DNA of 64,000 nt from UBA11524 sp963617205. GTDB lineage: Bacteria; Bacillota; Clostridia; Christensenellales; Aristaeellaceae. This document shows, piece by piece, positions 17,020 through 25,069 of the stretch. The notes below the pieces were generated by a model. The model searched no databases. It had not been told where the DNA came from and worked only from the letters and a program-made list of their open reading frames with translations. Positions within the stretch are counted from its first letter, which is position 1. Each line of letters opens with the position of its first letter. The translations under genes and the position numbers were made by a program. Location: assembly GCA_963617205.1 (NCBI GenBank), contig CAVEOA010000001.1, positions 62,001 to 126,000 of the forward strand. Reading direction: 5' to 3'.

Positions 17020-17754
17020 ATGATTGATTTTGAGCATGTTGTCAAGCAGTACGGCAAGAGCGATGTTCGTGCGGTGGACGATCTGACGCTTCACGTGGGC
17101 AAGGGACAGGTTTTTGGCTTCATCGGTCCGAATGGTGCCGGTAAAACGACGAGCATCCGTCTGCTGACGGGGATTCTGCAGCCTACGAGCGGCAGCGTGA
17201 AAATCGGCGGCGTGTCCATGAAGGATGACCCGATTGGCGCAAAGCGTCTGATTGGCTTCGTGCCGGATGGACATGAGCTCTATGACCGTCTGACAGGACT
17301 GGAATATCTGAATTTCATGGCGGATGTCTACGGCGTCAGCGAACAGCAGCGCAAGGATCATATTGAGAAGTATCTGGCGCTCTTTGAACTGGAAAAAGCC
17401 GCAGGGGAACAGATTAAGTCGTATTCTCGCGGCATGAAGCAGAAGCTGACTATCATTGGCGCACTTATCCATCAGCCGCCGCTGTGGGTGCTTGACGAGC
17501 CGATGGTCGGTCTTGATCCGCGTGCGGCGCATATCCTCAAGGAGGAAATGCGTGCACACTGCGAAAAGGGCAATACGGTGTTTTTCTCTACACATGTGCT
17601 GGATGTGGCGGAAAAGCTGTGCGATGAGATTGCCATCATCGATAAGGGACATCTGATTGCACAGGGGACACTGGAGGAACTGCGCTCGACAGAGAAGGGC
17701 GCTTCACTTGAGCAGCTGTTCCTCGAATTGACGGATGCGGAGGAACAGGCATGA
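17020..17754 (+). CDS. ABC transporter ATP-binding protein
   Basis: The cytoplasmic ATPase of an exporter-type ABC system, 244 residues. It has Walker A GPNGAGKTTS, the signature SRGMKQK (a variant of LSGGQ typical of Nat/CcmA-like exporters), Walker B LWVLDEPM and a switch histidine in FFSTHVLD. The start at 17020 has GGAGG at about 8 nt; the frame continues upstream but without a ribosome site and into the promoter. The permease ATG overlaps its stop (ATGA). Substrate unknown; the family includes Na+, drug and lantibiotic exporters. Confidence 0.92.
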   Translation: MIDFEHVVKQYGKSDVRAVDDLTLHVGKGQVFGFIGPNGAGKTTSIRLLTGILQPTSGSVKIGGVSMKDDPIGAKRLIGFVPDGHELYDRLTGLEYLNFMADVYGVSEQQRKDHIEKYLALFELEKAAGEQIKSYSRGMKQKLTIIGALIHQPPLWVLDEPMVGLDPRAAHILKEEMRAHCEKGNTVFFSTHVLDVAEKLCDEIAIIDKGHLIAQGTLEELRSTEKGASLEQLFLELTDAEEQA

Positions 17755-19427
17755 AAGCATTTGGCGTGCTTGTCCGGCTGAATCTTCGTCTGATGATTGC
17801 CGAAATGCATGATGGCATCCGCAAGAAAAACGGCAAGCTTGATATTGGCAAAATCATCCTGTATTTGATTGCAGCGGTTGGCGTTCTTGCGCTGATTGGA
17901 TTTGTCATTTTCCTTGAGCTGTCACTGTTTGACGTGTTTAAAGCACTGGGCATGCCCGAAATGCTGCCGGAGCTGGCGGCGATGCTTGCAATGCTGGCAT
18001 CGCTGTTCTTCAGCATCTATCAGATGCTTGCGACGATGTACTTCAGCCGCGAGCCGTCCGCAATGGCGTATCTGCCAGTCAAGAGCTGGACGGTGCTGGC
18101 AGCGAAGTGGGCAGAGGTCTACGTGAGTGAGATCCCATTCTCGCTGCTGATTGCAACGCCGGCGTTTGTGCTCTATGGCTTGAACTGCGCACAGAGCTGG
18201 ACGTATTGGCTGAGAATGGTGCCGGTACTCCTGTGCCTTGACTGCATTCCGCTGATTATCTCGCTCCTGCTTTCCAGCGTGGTGGCACGCTTCACCTCCG
18301 TGACGAGGAACAAGGAGCTCTGGTCGGTCATCGGCACGGTAATCATGCTTGTGGTCGTGCTGGGGTTTGAATGGGGTCTCATGCCGAAATTCACCGACGA
18401 GGCGGATGCAACGCAGATGCTACAGCTGCTCATGAATCTGCAGCCAACGATGGAGAAAATTATCGGGGCATTTCCGCCAGTCGTGTGGGCAGTTTCTGGC
18501 GTTGGTGGAAATTGGGCGCTCTGGCTTCTATTTGTTGCGGCATCTGTGGGCGTAACGGTTGCGGCGATTGCGCTGCTCGGGCGTAGTTATCTGAATGTAG
18601 CGCTTCGTCAGGGCGAATCGAGCCGCAAAACGAAGGCAGTGCGGATGACGGACAGAACCTTCCGCCGGAAAAGCGCATTCATGGCTATTTTTTGCCGTGA
18701 ATGGAAAGAGATTTTTCGCGTGCCGATTTATACGCTTAACGGCGTGATGGGCGTTTTGATGCTGCCGATTATCCTTCTGGGTGGCAGTATCGGTGCCGCA
18801 AGGGATGGCGGAACGAATTTCATTGGCACGCTGCTGGAATTGTTCCGGAACGAATTGCAGGTCACGGATGTGATGCTGGCACTCGGCGGCATGCTGGCTA
18901 TCGTGAGCTGGGTGAATCCGCTGGTTTCCACGGCCGTGTCGCGCGAAGGACGCAGATTGCCGATTGCAAAGTGTATTCCGGTTTCGGTGCGAACGCAGCT
19001 TTTGGCGAAGCTGAGCGTCAACCTGGCACTGAATGCGGCGGCAATCCTGATTATGGGTATCGCAATGCTGATTTTCCTGAGCTGGCAGTACTGGTGGGCT
19101 GTGCTCGGTGCGATGATTATCGGCAATCTTTTCAGCATCGCGACCGGCTGTGCGGCGATCACAATCGATGCCTGCCGACCGGTGCTGCGCTGGAAGAGCG
19201 AGCAGGCGGTGATGAAGCAGAACATGAACGAGATGATTGCGATGTTGGCATCAACGCTCATCATCGCATTGCCGATTGCAGCCTGCATTGGCGCGATCAT
19301 GCTGATGGATAACACCGCAGTGCTGCGCTGCACAGTGACCATCATGGTTCTGCTGCTTGAAACGTTGGCGGCGGCACTCGTGTTCGTGCATGTCGGTGAA
19401 AAGCGGTATGCGGCACTGGAACCGTAA
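17751..19427 (+). CDS. ABC transporter permease
   Basis: An integral membrane protein of 558 residues with about ten to twelve hydrophobic segments, first near residues 45-70 and last near 520-545. A soluble stretch with many basic residues (near 290-310, SSRKTKAVRMTDRTFRRKS) divides the two halves. Its start overlaps the ATPase stop by 4 nt, so the two are translationally coupled. It resembles the large fused exporter permeases of Clostridia, which often have no characterised substrate. The secreted protein gene follows after 18 nt and may be part of the same transcript. Confidence 0.85.
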   Translation: MKAFGVLVRLNLRLMIAEMHDGIRKKNGKLDIGKIILYLIAAVGVLALIGFVIFLELSLFDVFKALGMPEMLPELAAMLAMLASLFFSIYQMLATMYFSREPSAMAYLPVKSWTVLAAKWAEVYVSEIPFSLLIATPAFVLYGLNCAQSWTYWLRMVPVLLCLDCIPLIISLLLSSVVARFTSVTRNKELWSVIGTVIMLVVVLGFEWGLMPKFTDEADATQMLQLLMNLQPTMEKIIGAFPPVVWAVSGVGGNWALWLLFVAASVGVTVAAIALLGRSYLNVALRQGESSRKTKAVRMTDRTFRRKSAFMAIFCREWKEIFRVPIYTLNGVMGVLMLPIILLGGSIGAARDGGTNFIGTLLELFRNELQVTDVMLALGGMLAIVSWVNPLVSTAVSREGRRLPIAKCIPVSVRTQLLAKLSVNLALNAAAILIMGIAMLIFLSWQYWWAVLGAMIIGNLFSIATGCAAITIDACRPVLRWKSEQAVMKQNMNEMIAMLASTLIIALPIAACIGAIMLMDNTAVLRCTVTIMVLLLETLAAALVFVHVGEKRYAALEP

Positions 19428-19445
19428 GAAAAAGGGGATAGAAAG

Positions 19446-20288
19446 ATGAAAAAAATCGCCGCGTTCCTGCTGGCGTTGCTGCTGTGCAGCTGCGCGGCGC
19501 TGGCGGAGAGCGATGAGGATTATGACATCGAGTACGATGTGGAATATGTGCTGGATGAGAACAATGAGATTGTGACGGTTGAGTCCTCCGAGACAGACGA
19601 GTCCTCCGATGTGACTGAATCGGAGGAAGAAGCAATGTCTGCGCGCGATGACCTGATTAACCGAATCATTGAGCTTGGTCATTCGCTGTATGTCAAGGCG
19701 GATGGAAAGAGTCAGCGTGCACATTACAAGAGTGACATTTACGTCTGCAAGAACTTCACGACGTACCTGTTCCGAGAAAATCGAGATGATTTCTGCATGG
19801 CAGAGTATCCGGATGTGCAGCTGCTTGTTCCGAATAATCTGTCCGCCTCGAAGAGCAAGCCGTACAGCTACGGCATCGAATGGGAGAATATCTCTGCGGC
19901 AGATGGCAATCCGTTCTATATCGCGGCGCAGTTCAAGTACGATACATCGCTGTCTGAGGAGGAAAACATGGCGCTTGCCTGCAAATTCATGCGTCAGGCG
20001 CAGCGTGGCGATTATTTCCAAATGTCAGCAAAGTATGAATACGGCACAGGCGCACACAGTGCCATCATGCTGGGTTATGATGCGGAGACGGACGAAATCC
20101 ACTGGATGGACAGCAACATGCGCGGCGGCAAGAAAAACGGCATTCGCTATGGCATTGTGCAGTACGACGAGGTCAAGAGCGTAGAATGGTGGGCGAGCAC
20201 CTTCTGCAAGAAAACAAGAGGCGCGACGCTCTATCGTCTGCGCGATGATATCGTCTATCGCGAGGGTCATGAGCCTGAAAAAAAGTAA
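19446..20288 (+). CDS. secreted protein, possible papain/NlpC-like cysteine hydrolase
   Basis: An exported protein of 280 residues. The signal segment is followed either by a lipobox-like LCSC (C16) or by an ALA cleavage site. Residues 21-65 are an acidic, Ser/Thr/Glu-rich linker. The folded part has a cysteine at the head of a helix (VCKNFTTYLF, C101), a histidine at the start of a strand (GAHSAIMLGYD, H204) and an aspartate in IHWMDSNM (D222). That order fits a papain/NlpC-like Cys-His-Asp triad, but the match is by pattern only. It follows the ABC pair closely, so a link to export or wall processing is plausible. Confidence 0.6.
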   Translation: MKKIAAFLLALLLCSCAALAESDEDYDIEYDVEYVLDENNEIVTVESSETDESSDVTESEEEAMSARDDLINRIIELGHSLYVKADGKSQRAHYKSDIYVCKNFTTYLFRENRDDFCMAEYPDVQLLVPNNLSASKSKPYSYGIEWENISAADGNPFYIAAQFKYDTSLSEEENMALACKFMRQAQRGDYFQMSAKYEYGTGAHSAIMLGYDAETDEIHWMDSNMRGGKKNGIRYGIVQYDEVKSVEWWASTFCKKTRGATLYRLRDDIVYREGHEPEKK

Positions 20289-20302
20289 GAGCTAACACGC
20301 AT

Positions 20303-20341
20303 GAAAGCATGGAGCAAATTTCTGCTTCATGCTTTCTTTTT
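20303..20341 (+). terminator. intrinsic terminator after the ABC/secreted protein operon
   Basis: A perfect 9-bp stem (GAAAGCATG/CATGCTTTC), extended by an inner AGCA/TGCT pairing, is followed by TTTTT. Confidence 0.88.
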
Positions 20342-20363
20342 GTACGGTGCGCGTAAATCGTAC

Positions 20364-20392
20364 TTGCTTTTTCAGCGCTTTTTGTGTAGAAT
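20364..20392 (+). promoter_or_regulatory. promoter of uxuAB
   Basis: TTGCTT and TAGAAT are separated by 17 nt, about 75 nt upstream of uxuA. Confidence 0.6.
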
Positions 20393-20411
20393 ACAGGAGA
20401 GGAAGGACTGA

Positions 20412-20437
20412 ATGAGTTAACCGCTTACACGGCTCAT
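20412..20437. promoter_or_regulatory. cre-like or LacI/GntR-type operator upstream of uxuA
   Basis: The core at 20416-20429, read on the minus strand, is TGTAAGCGGTTAAC, which matches 12 of 14 positions of the CcpA cre consensus. It is enclosed in a wider inverted repeat (ATGAG/CTCAT, with an inner CCG/CGG). It lies 20-45 nt after the -10, where a bound repressor would act as a roadblock. Confidence 0.5.
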
Positions 20438-20465
20438 GCAGCAATCAAAGGAGGAGAGAAAACGC

Positions 20466-21554
20466 ATGAAAATGACGTTTCGCTGGTATGGTCGGGAGGC
20501 CGATCCGATTCCGCTGAAGTATGTCAAGCAAATTCCTGGGATGTCCGGCATTATGGGACTGCTGGATAAGCCTGCTGGTGAGGATTGGGACGAGGAAGAG
20601 ATCAAGGCATTGGTCGAGGAGGTTCATGCTGCCGGTCTCGAATTCGAGGTGGTTGAATCCGTCAATGTCCACGAGGACATCAAGATGGGGCTGCCGACGC
20701 GCGACAAGTATATCGCAAATTATATTTCCACCATTCGCAAGCTTGCAAAATACGGCGTGAAGGTCATTATCTATAACTTCATGCCTGTGTTCGACTGGCT
20801 GCGCACGGATCTTGCACGCGTGATTCCGGAGGATGGCTCCAACTCGCTTTACTTTGATGAGAAGGATCTGGGCGAGATGGGCCCGATGGAGATCGTTCGC
20901 CGGACGGCGGCTGATTCGCATGGCTTTACGCTGCCGGGATGGGAGCCGGAGCGTCTGTCCCTGCTGGAAACGACGCTGCGGCAGTATGAGCACATCACGC
21001 CGGACGATCTGCGCAGGAATTACAAGTATTTCCTTGATGCAGTTATTCCGGTGTGCGAGGAAGTCGGCGTGCGAATGGCATGTCATCCGGACGATCCGGC
21101 ATGGCCGATTTTCGGGCTGCCGCGCATTGCGCATAGTCAGGACGATTTCGACAAAATTATCAAGCTGCATGATAGCCCTGCAAACACCGTCTGCCTGTGC
21201 ACGGGCTCTCTGGGCTGCTCGCCGGACAATGACATTCCGTCAATCATTCGCCACTTCGGCGAAATGAACCGCATCGGCGCGATGCACGTGCGCAACGTGA
21301 AGTATCTGGGTTATCACCATTTCCGCGAGGCATCGCATCTGTCCTCCACGGGCGACCTGAACATGTTCGACATCATGGAGGCAATTTGCGATACTTGCCC
21401 GGACACCTACATCCGTCCTGACCACGGCCGCATGATTTGGGACGAGAAGGGTCGTCCCGGCTATGGTCTCTACGACCGTGCACTGGGCGCAACGTATCTG
21501 AACGGTCTGTGGGAAGCCATCTGCCGCATGAAGGCGGAGAAAGCGGGGAAGTAA
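20466..21554 (+). CDS. uxuA: mannonate dehydratase UxuA
   Basis: UxuA removes water from D-mannonate to give 2-keto-3-deoxygluconate in the glucuronate branch of hexuronate catabolism. The N-terminus MKMTFRWYGREADPIPLKYVKQIPG and the later MACHPDDP, TGSLG and RPDHGR segments are characteristic of this TIM-barrel family. The ATG at 20466 has AAAGGAGG at 12 nt; an upstream in-frame ATG lacks a ribosome site and lies inside the operator. At 362 residues it is full length. uxuB follows after 3 nt. Confidence 0.95.
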   Translation: MKMTFRWYGREADPIPLKYVKQIPGMSGIMGLLDKPAGEDWDEEEIKALVEEVHAAGLEFEVVESVNVHEDIKMGLPTRDKYIANYISTIRKLAKYGVKVIIYNFMPVFDWLRTDLARVIPEDGSNSLYFDEKDLGEMGPMEIVRRTAADSHGFTLPGWEPERLSLLETTLRQYEHITPDDLRRNYKYFLDAVIPVCEEVGVRMACHPDDPAWPIFGLPRIAHSQDDFDKIIKLHDSPANTVCLCTGSLGCSPDNDIPSIIRHFGEMNRIGAMHVRNVKYLGYHHFREASHLSSTGDLNMFDIMEAICDTCPDTYIRPDHGRMIWDEKGRPGYGLYDRALGATYLNGLWEAICRMKAEKAGK

Positions 21555-21557
21555 GCC

Positions 21558-23171
21558 ATGAAGCTGTCATATGAGGGGATTCAGCAGAGCGCGGAATACG
21601 CGGCGGCGAATGTTTGTCTGCCGAAATTCGACTGGAAGTGCATGGCCGTAAAGACGGAAAAGATGCCTGTGTGGGTGCATTTCGGCGCAGGCAACATCTT
21701 TCGCGGCTTTATCGCAGGTCTTCAGCAGCGTTTGCTGAATGATGGACTTGCAGATGCCGGCATTATCGCTGCGGAAACGTTCGACTACGACATTATTGAC
21801 AAAATTTACGTGCCGCATGACAGCATGACGCTGATGGTGTCGCTGCATGCGGATGGCTCAACGGACAAGGAAGTCGTTGCCTCCATCGCTGAGGGCGTCA
21901 AGGCAAACTGCGAGGATGCATCCTCGTGGCAGAAGCTCAAGTCTGTTTTTGAAGCGTCGTCGCTTCAGATGGCGTCCTTCACCATCACGGAGAAAGGCTA
22001 TGCACTGCGCAATGCGAAGGGCGAGCTGATGCCGGTTGTGACGTCGGACATGGCAAACGGTCCTGAAAAGGCGCATCATGCCATGGCGGTCGTTGCGGCG
22101 ATGCTCTATGCGCGCTATCAGGTCGGTGCAAATCCGATCGCCATGGTCAGCATGGACAACTGCTCGCATAACGGCGAAAAGCTGCGTCAGAGCGTGCTGG
22201 AAATCGTGTCTGCATGGGTGAAAAACGGGCTTGTTCCGGTTGATTTCGAGGCGTATGTGTCGGATGAAGCACGTGTATCCTTCCCGTGGAGCATGATCGA
22301 CAAGATTACGCCGCGTCCGGCACCCGTAATTGAGCAGCAGCTGACGCAGGCTGGCTTCGAGGATATGCAGACCATCGTTACTGGACGAAACACGTACATC
22401 GCACCGTTCGTGAATGCGGAAGTGCCGCAGTACCTCGTGGTAGAGGATCGATTCCCGAACGGTCGTCCGGCGCTTGAGAAGGCTGGCGTATATCTCTGCG
22501 ATCGCAACACCGTTAACGAAACCGAACGCATGAAGGTGACAACCTGCCTGAATCCGCTGCATACGGCGCTGGCTGTTTACGGCTGCCTGCTTGGTTACAC
22601 GTCCATCGCGGCTGAAATGAAGGATGCGGAGCTGGTCAAGCTCATTCGGATGATCGGCTACAAAGAGGGCTTGCCGGTTGTGACTGATCCCGGCATTATC
22701 AGCCCGAAAGCCTTCATCGATGAGGTCGTCGAGCAGCGTCTGCCGAATCCGTTTATCCCGGATACGCCGCAACGTATCGCGACGGATACGTCCCAGAAGG
22801 TGGCTATCCGTTTCGGCGAGACAATCAAGAGCTACATGAACGATCCGGACAGGAATGCTGCCGATTTAACGGCAATTCCGCTGGCACTGGCTGGCTGGAT
22901 TCGCTATCTGCTGGGTGTGGATGACAACGGCGATGCAATGAACGTGTCCTCTGATCCGCAGCTGACATCACTTCAGGCGGCGTTGTCCGGCGTGAAGCTC
23001 GGTGAGCCGGAATCTGTGAATGGGAAACTTGACAGCATCCTCGACAATGCGAGTATCTTCGGTGTCAGCCTGTATGCGGCAGGCTTGGCGGACAAGGTTA
23101 CAGCTTACGTGAAGGAAATGCTGGCAGGGAAGGACGCTGTCCGCGCAACGCTCAAAAAGCATCTTGCATAA
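21558..23171 (+). CDS. uxuB: D-mannonate oxidoreductase (fructuronate reductase) UxuB
   Basis: UxuB reduces D-fructuronate to D-mannonate with NADH, the step before UxuA. It belongs to the mannitol dehydrogenase family: an N-terminal Rossmann-like start (VWVHFGAGNIFRGFIAG), the SMDNCSHNGEKL motif and a helical C-terminal domain. At 537 residues it is the long form common in Bacillota. Together with uxuA it would take glucuronate, for example from xylan or pectin, to 2-keto-3-deoxygluconate. No isomerase (uxaC), KDG kinase or aldolase is nearby, so those steps must be encoded elsewhere. Confidence 0.92.
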   Translation: MKLSYEGIQQSAEYAAANVCLPKFDWKCMAVKTEKMPVWVHFGAGNIFRGFIAGLQQRLLNDGLADAGIIAAETFDYDIIDKIYVPHDSMTLMVSLHADGSTDKEVVASIAEGVKANCEDASSWQKLKSVFEASSLQMASFTITEKGYALRNAKGELMPVVTSDMANGPEKAHHAMAVVAAMLYARYQVGANPIAMVSMDNCSHNGEKLRQSVLEIVSAWVKNGLVPVDFEAYVSDEARVSFPWSMIDKITPRPAPVIEQQLTQAGFEDMQTIVTGRNTYIAPFVNAEVPQYLVVEDRFPNGRPALEKAGVYLCDRNTVNETERMKVTTCLNPLHTALAVYGCLLGYTSIAAEMKDAELVKLIRMIGYKEGLPVVTDPGIISPKAFIDEVVEQRLPNPFIPDTPQRIATDTSQKVAIRFGETIKSYMNDPDRNAADLTAIPLALAGWIRYLLGVDDNGDAMNVSSDPQLTSLQAALSGVKLGEPESVNGKLDSILDNASIFGVSLYAAGLADKVTAYVKEMLAGKDAVRATLKKHLA

Positions 23172-23189
23172 AGAATGGCATATGAAAAG

Positions 23190-23215
23190 GGGAGGAAGCT
23201 TGAGCTTCCTCCCCG
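23190..23215. terminator. bidirectional terminator between uxuB and the amt-PII gene
   Basis: A perfect 11-bp stem (GGGGAGGAAGC/GCTTCCTCCCC) with a TTGA loop. ATTTT follows on the plus strand and TTTT on the minus strand, so it can serve both convergent operons. Confidence 0.88.
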
Positions 23216-23226
23216 ATTTTGTTGGC

Positions 23227-24981
23227 TTATTCGACATCCTGCAGGGCATCGTAGCCTTCTTCGCCGGTGCGAACCTTGACAACGTTTTCTACGTCGTAGA
23301 CGAAGATCTTGCCATCGCCGATATGACCTGTGTAAAGGACCTTCTTGGCGGTTTCGATGACCGTGCGGACAGGAATCTTGCAGACTACAATATCTACCTG
23401 CACCTTGGGCAGCAGGTTCATTTCGACTGCAACGCCGCGGTAGTATTCCGGACGACCCTTCTGCATGCCGCAGCCGAGCACCTGAGAAACGGTCATGCCG
23501 GTGACGCCGATTTCTTCCATGGCCGTCTTGAGCACCTCGAAGCTGCTCTGCTTGCACAGGATGGAAACCTTCGTCATCTTGACATCCGATGCGGGCGTTT
23601 TTTCACTGCGGACAACAACCGGTACTGCGTCATCCACGGAAGCAGGTGCAGCAGAGGGGGCAGGGGCAGGTGTGGAAACACCGATGGAGGTCATCAGAGA
23701 GGTTGCAGGCATAAAGTCGGCATAGCCGGAGGCAAGACCGTGCTCGGTGATATCCAGACCAAGCGTTTCTTCTTCCTTGCTGACACGCAGACCGAAGATG
23801 GCCTTGATGGCGAGGAAAGTCAGCGTGATGGTGACAGCCGTCCATGCGAGGACGCTCACGATGCCGACAATTTGCAAACCGAGCAGTTCAAAGCCGCCGC
23901 CGTAGAACAGACCAACCTTCATGGTCGACGGGAAATCAGGCGTTGTGCCGGTCGCGAACAGACCGACCGCAAATGTGCCCCAGATGCCATTCACAAAGTG
24001 AACAGCGACAGCACCGACAGGGTCATCCACATGGAGCTTGTTGTCCAGGAACCAGACGCCAAACACGACCAGCAGACCGGAGACGATACCAACGATGATG
24101 GAACCAGTGCAGTCCATCACATCGCAGCCTGCTGTGATGCCGACGAGACCAGCCAGCGAGGCGTTCAGACACATGGAAACATCAGGCTTGCCGTACCGTA
24201 TCCACGTGAAGATCATGCAGGTGACCGTTGCAACAGCGGGCGCAACCGTTGTGGTCAGGAAGATGGAGCCCATTGACTCGATGCTCTTGGCAGCGGCGCC
24301 GTTGAAGCCGTACCAGCCGAGCCAGAGGATGAAAACGCCCAGGCAGCCAAGCGGAATGTTATGACCGGGGAAAGCATTCACGCCGACAATCTTGCCGTTC
24401 TTGTCCTTGGTAAACTTGCCAATACGCGGACCGACCATCTTGGCGCCGATCAGCGCGCATGTGCCGCCGACCATGTGAATGGCACAGGAGCCGGCGAAGT
24501 CATGGAAGCCGATCTGAGCGAGCCAGCCGCCGCCCCAGATCCAGTGCGCTTCAATCGGGTAGATCAACGCGGAAATGACAGCGGAGTAAATGCAGTAGGA
24601 CAGGAACTTTGTGCGTTCAGCCATGGCGCCGGAAACGATTGTTGCAGCTGTCGCACAGAAGATCAGGTTGAACACGAAGTTCGAGAAATCGAAGGTCGGA
24701 TATGCCGTGAAGATATCGAAGCCAGGCTTGCCGATGAAGCCCAGGAGATCCTCGCCCAGCAGGAGCGAGAAGCCGATCAGGATGAACATGATGGTGCCAA
24801 TGCAGAAATCCATCAGGTTCTTCATCAGAATGTTGCCTGTGTTCTTTGCGCGGGTGAAGCCCGTCTCCACCATGGCGAAGCCTGCCTGCATCCAGAAGAC
24901 AAGTGCAGCACCCATCAAAAACCATACACCAAAGATTTTGTCATCAACGGTTGACATGATGCTAGCCAAATCCAATTCCAT
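23227..24981 (-). CDS. ammonium channel AmtB fused to a C-terminal PII domain
   Basis: A single 584-residue polypeptide joining an ammonium channel (about 1-420) to a complete PII domain (about 466-584) through a Pro/Ala-rich linker (near 430-465). The channel twin histidines are present: H169 in CAIHMVGG and H328 in AVHFVNGIWG. The PII part has its T-loop at about 510-526 and the B-loop TGHIGDGKI. The residue matching the uridylylated Tyr51 of E. coli GlnB is valine (V519), so control by UMP attachment is unlikely; direct ATP/ADP/2-oxoglutarate binding remains possible. The start at 24981 has GGGAGG upstream. It lies 88 nt after glutamine synthetase, separated by a hairpin. Confidence 0.92.
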   Translation of the reverse strand: MELDLASIMSTVDDKIFGVWFLMGAALVFWMQAGFAMVETGFTRAKNTGNILMKNLMDFCIGTIMFILIGFSLLLGEDLLGFIGKPGFDIFTAYPTFDFSNFVFNLIFCATAATIVSGAMAERTKFLSYCIYSAVISALIYPIEAHWIWGGGWLAQIGFHDFAGSCAIHMVGGTCALIGAKMVGPRIGKFTKDKNGKIVGVNAFPGHNIPLGCLGVFILWLGWYGFNGAAAKSIESMGSIFLTTTVAPAVATVTCMIFTWIRYGKPDVSMCLNASLAGLVGITAGCDVMDCTGSIIVGIVSGLLVVFGVWFLDNKLHVDDPVGAVAVHFVNGIWGTFAVGLFATGTTPDFPSTMKVGLFYGGGFELLGLQIVGIVSVLAWTAVTITLTFLAIKAIFGLRVSKEEETLGLDITEHGLASGYADFMPATSLMTSIGVSTPAPAPSAAPASVDDAVPVVVRSEKTPASDVKMTKVSILCKQSSFEVLKTAMEEIGVTGMTVSQVLGCGMQKGRPEYYRGVAVEMNLLPKVQVDIVVCKIPVRTVIETAKKVLYTGHIGDGKIFVYDVENVVKVRTGEEGYDALQDVE

Positions 24982-25002
24982 TTTCCAAGAACCTCCCTCT
25001 AT

Positions 25003-25049
25003 GAAAATAAAAAACGCGCAGGCCGAACACGTTTGTATGTTCAGCCTGC
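25003..25049 (-). terminator. hairpin with T-run between glnN and amt-PII (partial terminator)
   Basis: On the minus strand a 6-bp plus 4-bp stem with one mismatch (GCAGGC-T-GAAC/GTTC-G-GCCTGC) is followed by a T-rich tract. It lies in the 88-nt gap, and there is no clear promoter for amt-PII, so it probably lowers read-through and sets the ratio of the two proteins. Confidence 0.7.
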
Positions 25050-25069
25050 ACGTCTTTGTGCAGAAATGA

